This document shows, one piece after another, positions 62,330-64,000 of a stretch of DNA of 64,000 nucleotides. The stretch's first letter is position 1; each line of letters begins with the position of its first letter. Below the pieces are notes generated by a model. That model saw only the letters and a list, made by a program, of their open reading frames with translations. It was not told where the DNA came from and did no database searches. The stretch lies in assembly GCF_900116175.1 (NCBI RefSeq), contig NZ_FPCH01000001.1, forward strand, positions 1,242,501-1,306,500, given 5' to 3'. The stretch is from Hyphomicrobium facile. Lineage in GTDB: Bacteria; Pseudomonadota; Alphaproteobacteria; Rhizobiales; Hyphomicrobiaceae. The position numbers and the translations under genes are program-made.

Positions 62330-63101
62330 GTTCAGCTTTCTCTCTGGGGTTGGCTTCGTCGTGATCACTGTTTGATGCTTTCCCAAGTGCGCCGTCCTTC
62401 GCGGCGCTGCAAAGCGGAGACTTCTCCTCGATGCAGGCAAGTTCCGCGTCAGCACGGATGGCCACTACGAGCGGCGGGGCGAGGGGCTTCTGCTCTCTGA
62501 CGTCGATGATCTCGAGGCGGACGAGATCGGGCAGCCGATTTTGATAGGGCCACGATATAAGCCAACTCTTCTGCCCATCGTTCGCCATCGCGTAGGAAAA
62601 CCGATAGGCGAATGGTCCCTCGAGGAGAGACACATGATTTGCCGGCGTCGCGCCCGGAAAAGTTTGCATGGCGGGCTGATAAGGCGCGCGCGCTCTGATC
62701 AGCTCCGTGCCTTGGTCCCCTGAGCCGGCCGAATAGCGGACGAAGTAGAGACCTGTCTCAGATGGGTAAGGCGGCTCGACGGTGACGAAGGAGAGCGCAT
62801 CGCGCTCGCCGGAAAAGAGGTAGCGCGGAGATGCCCCGTCGGCGTTGATCAAGCGCTGCAGGCCCGCTGCATCTCTGTTCAGGATGTCATACGAGCGGGA
62901 GACCATGTCCAAGGTCTCGATATGTTTTGAGTTCGCCTCCCAGTTCGTCGAGAAGATGCGGATCCCAACACCCAAGAGCGCGAGAACGACGCTCAGAATC
63001 GTGATGCTGACGAGCAATTCGACGAGCGTGAAGCCGGCTTCGTCTGGCCGCCTGAGGGGAACGTCCGTCCGGCTTTTAGGCAACGGTTGGAAGCTATTCA
63101 T
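62322..63101 (-). CDS. gspJ: Type II secretion minor pseudopilin GspJ
   Basis: 259 residues. The type IV prepilin cleavage and methylation motif AGFTLVELLVSITILSVVLAL starts at about residue 22. The globular part matches GspJ length with an extended, charged C-terminus. It overlaps gspI by eight bases. Confidence 0.88.
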   Translation of the reverse strand: MNSFQPLPKSRTDVPLRRPDEAGFTLVELLVSITILSVVLALLGVGIRIFSTNWEANSKHIETLDMVSRSYDILNRDAAGLQRLINADGASPRYLFSGERDALSFVTVEPPYPSETGLYFVRYSAGSGDQGTELIRARAPYQPAMQTFPGATPANHVSLLEGPFAYRFSYAMANDGQKSWLISWPYQNRLPDLVRLEIIDVREQKPLAPPLVVAIRADAELACIEEKSPLCSAAKDGALGKASNSDHDEANPREKAEHE

Positions 63102-63537
63102 CGGCGCGTCCGAACTTCAGCGTATCAAGTTGGAGGCGTCTCGCCCGGTCCCAGGTGACAGCGACGCGGATGCGGTTGAGGCGCCATTGATCGGATTTGA
63201 TGAGGCCCCAAGCCGCTTCTTCCCGCGCGATATCGATCGACCACTTGAAGCGGCCGTCCGAGCCACTGCGTGAACCTGGATGAATGTTCCATCCGCGGGC
63301 GGCCTCTGCGAGCAGGGATTGGGCAATGATGCGTGCTCGTGTTCCGTCTGTGGCAGCGCTCGCCGCCCGCATGGCGGCCGCGTGCGCCTCGTATAGGCTG
63401 ACGAACGCAATTGCGAGGATCGTCAGAGCCGTCATGGTCTCGAGAAGCGTGAAGCCTGCGCGGGGATCTGCGGCCAGTTCCTCAATTGAGCACCCTTGTC
63501 GACACGCGGCCTGTGAGCCAGTTGACGCGAACCTCAT
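63094..63537 (-). CDS. gspI: Type II secretion minor pseudopilin GspI
   Basis: 147 residues as read from ATG 63537. The prepilin motif is AGFTLLETMTALTILAIAFVSL near residue 27. The ATG gives a 56-base overlap with gspH and an unusually long leader; the only closer in-frame alternative is a rare ATT near the gspH stop, so the exact start is open. Confidence 0.85.
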   Translation of the reverse strand: MRFASTGSQAACRQGCSIEELAADPRAGFTLLETMTALTILAIAFVSLYEAHAAAMRAASAATDGTRARIIAQSLLAEAARGWNIHPGSRSGSDGRFKWSIDIAREEAAWGLIKSDQWRLNRIRVAVTWDRARRLQLDTLKFGRADE

Positions 63538-63955
63538 ACGCTTGCCTTTCAGAACTCAGTTTGATCGTCGCTCCCGTGGAGCTGCCGTTCGGGAAGAAGC
63601 GAATTCCGCTCGCCGTCGGGGAGCGGCGTTCGCTTTCAGCGGCAGTCACGTCGACAGCAATGGCGCGATTGATGGCCACGGGTGCGCGTCCATCGCTGAA
63701 CGCGACCCCGCGGGCGTTGACGTCGATGATTGCCACGCGGTCCTTTCCCCTGGCGATGGCGTCCGAGCGCAGGTCGCGTAAGCGGGAAGCCGTCTCTATC
63801 GCAGCCGCCTTCAGCTCCAGCGCGCCCGTTCCCGGGCGATTGAACGCGGACAGTGCGACGACCATCATGCCGAGAACAACCATAACGGCCAGAACCTCGA
63901 GCAACGTGAAGCCGGCGGCGCGATTGCCGGGCGGGCTAATCGCCGGTCGAGACAT
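63482..63955 (-). CDS. gspH: Type II secretion minor pseudopilin GspH
   Basis: 157 residues from ATG 63955, behind GAGGCGAGGATC. Prepilin motif AGFTLLEVLAVMVVLGMMVVAL near residue 15, then the GspH beta-sandwich with IRFFPNGSSTGATIKL near the C-terminus, the family hallmark. Overlaps the end of gspG by 20 bases. Confidence 0.9.
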   Translation of the reverse strand: MSRPAISPPGNRAAGFTLLEVLAVMVVLGMMVVALSAFNRPGTGALELKAAAIETASRLRDLRSDAIARGKDRVAIIDVNARGVAFSDGRAPVAINRAIAVDVTAAESERRSPTASGIRFFPNGSSTGATIKLSSERQAYEVRVNWLTGRVSTRVLN

Positions 63956-64000
63956 CCTGATCCTCGCCTCCTCCACCCTCACGCTTATCGGCGCCCAGCG
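63936..64000 (-). CDS. gspG: Type II secretion major pseudopilin GspG, C-terminal fragment
   Basis: Only the last 20 codons are inside the window. They read LGADKREGGGGEDQDVSTGD then TAG, which matches the calcium-binding GADG-EGG-GED tail of GspG. The gene order G-H-I-J-K-L-M supports this. The rest of the cluster (including gspD, E and F) would lie to the right. Confidence 0.8.
   Translation of the reverse strand, partial: LGADKREGGGGEDQDVSTGD

Overview
The window looks like a chromosome segment of a high-GC alphaproteobacterium of the Hyphomicrobiales, most likely Hyphomicrobium-like. This rests on codon style, the leuA / mreBCD-mrdA-rodA order, the Gsp type II secretion cluster and the protein sequences. 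No database search was possible, so the genus is an inference.

Left core segment (1-8322): the 5' part of a cytochrome b561 gene; leuA behind a candidate leucine attenuator (a small ORF with six Leu codons among eight, followed by a strong nested hairpin); the rod-shape operon mreB-mreC-mreD-mrdA-rodA, whose penicillin-binding protein has lost key catalytic residues; and a complete tRNA-Lys(CTT) gene.

Genomic island (8324-33820): a mobile element of about 25 kb is inserted at the 3' end of tRNA-Lys. It is framed by a perfect 51-bp direct repeat (8273-8323 and 33770-33820), and a tyrosine integrase with a small DNA-binding partner sits next to the tRNA. Apart from two plus-strand genes (a nucleotidyltransferase and a serine recombinase), its cargo runs on the minus strand. 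Reading from the right there are three blocks. (1) A sigma-70-like factor, a 198-residue protein and a 1138-residue fusion of ImmA/IrrE metallopeptidase, UvrD helicase and Cas4/AddB-like nuclease; this runs into a ubiquitin-like system of a triple beta-grasp (multiubiquitin) protein, an E1-like ThiF enzyme with an N-terminal extension, and a frameshifted DUF6527-type gene. (2) A DUF2130 coiled-coil protein. (3) A cassette of a DUF6361 protein, a phospholipase-D-like protein, an SF2/SNF2 helicase and a very large SF1 helicase-PLD-zinc-ribbon protein. No phage structural or conjugation genes are visible, so this looks like a defence-type island. The ubiquitin-like block joined to its own sigma factor and peptidase-helicase-nuclease is the best candidate for an undescribed system.

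Right core segment (33821-64000): glutaminase followed by a partner-switching set (STAS protein, HATPase anti-sigma kinase, CHASE2-SpoIIE phosphatase) and a FecR-type exported protein; a GNAT acetyltransferase, a glycosyltransferase, a conserved hypothetical protein and a D-Ala-D-Ala carboxypeptidase; a divergent DeoR-controlled ABC uptake and catabolic locus with two FAD oxidoreductases and a small-molecule kinase; three consecutive HupE/UreJ-type membrane proteins with a parvulin-like isomerase, facing a secreted PHP/DUF3604-like protein; CopC-like, 2OG-Fe(II) oxygenase and secretin-N-like proteins; and a minus-strand type II secretion cluster (gspG end, H, I, J, K, L, M, C/N-like) running off the right edge.
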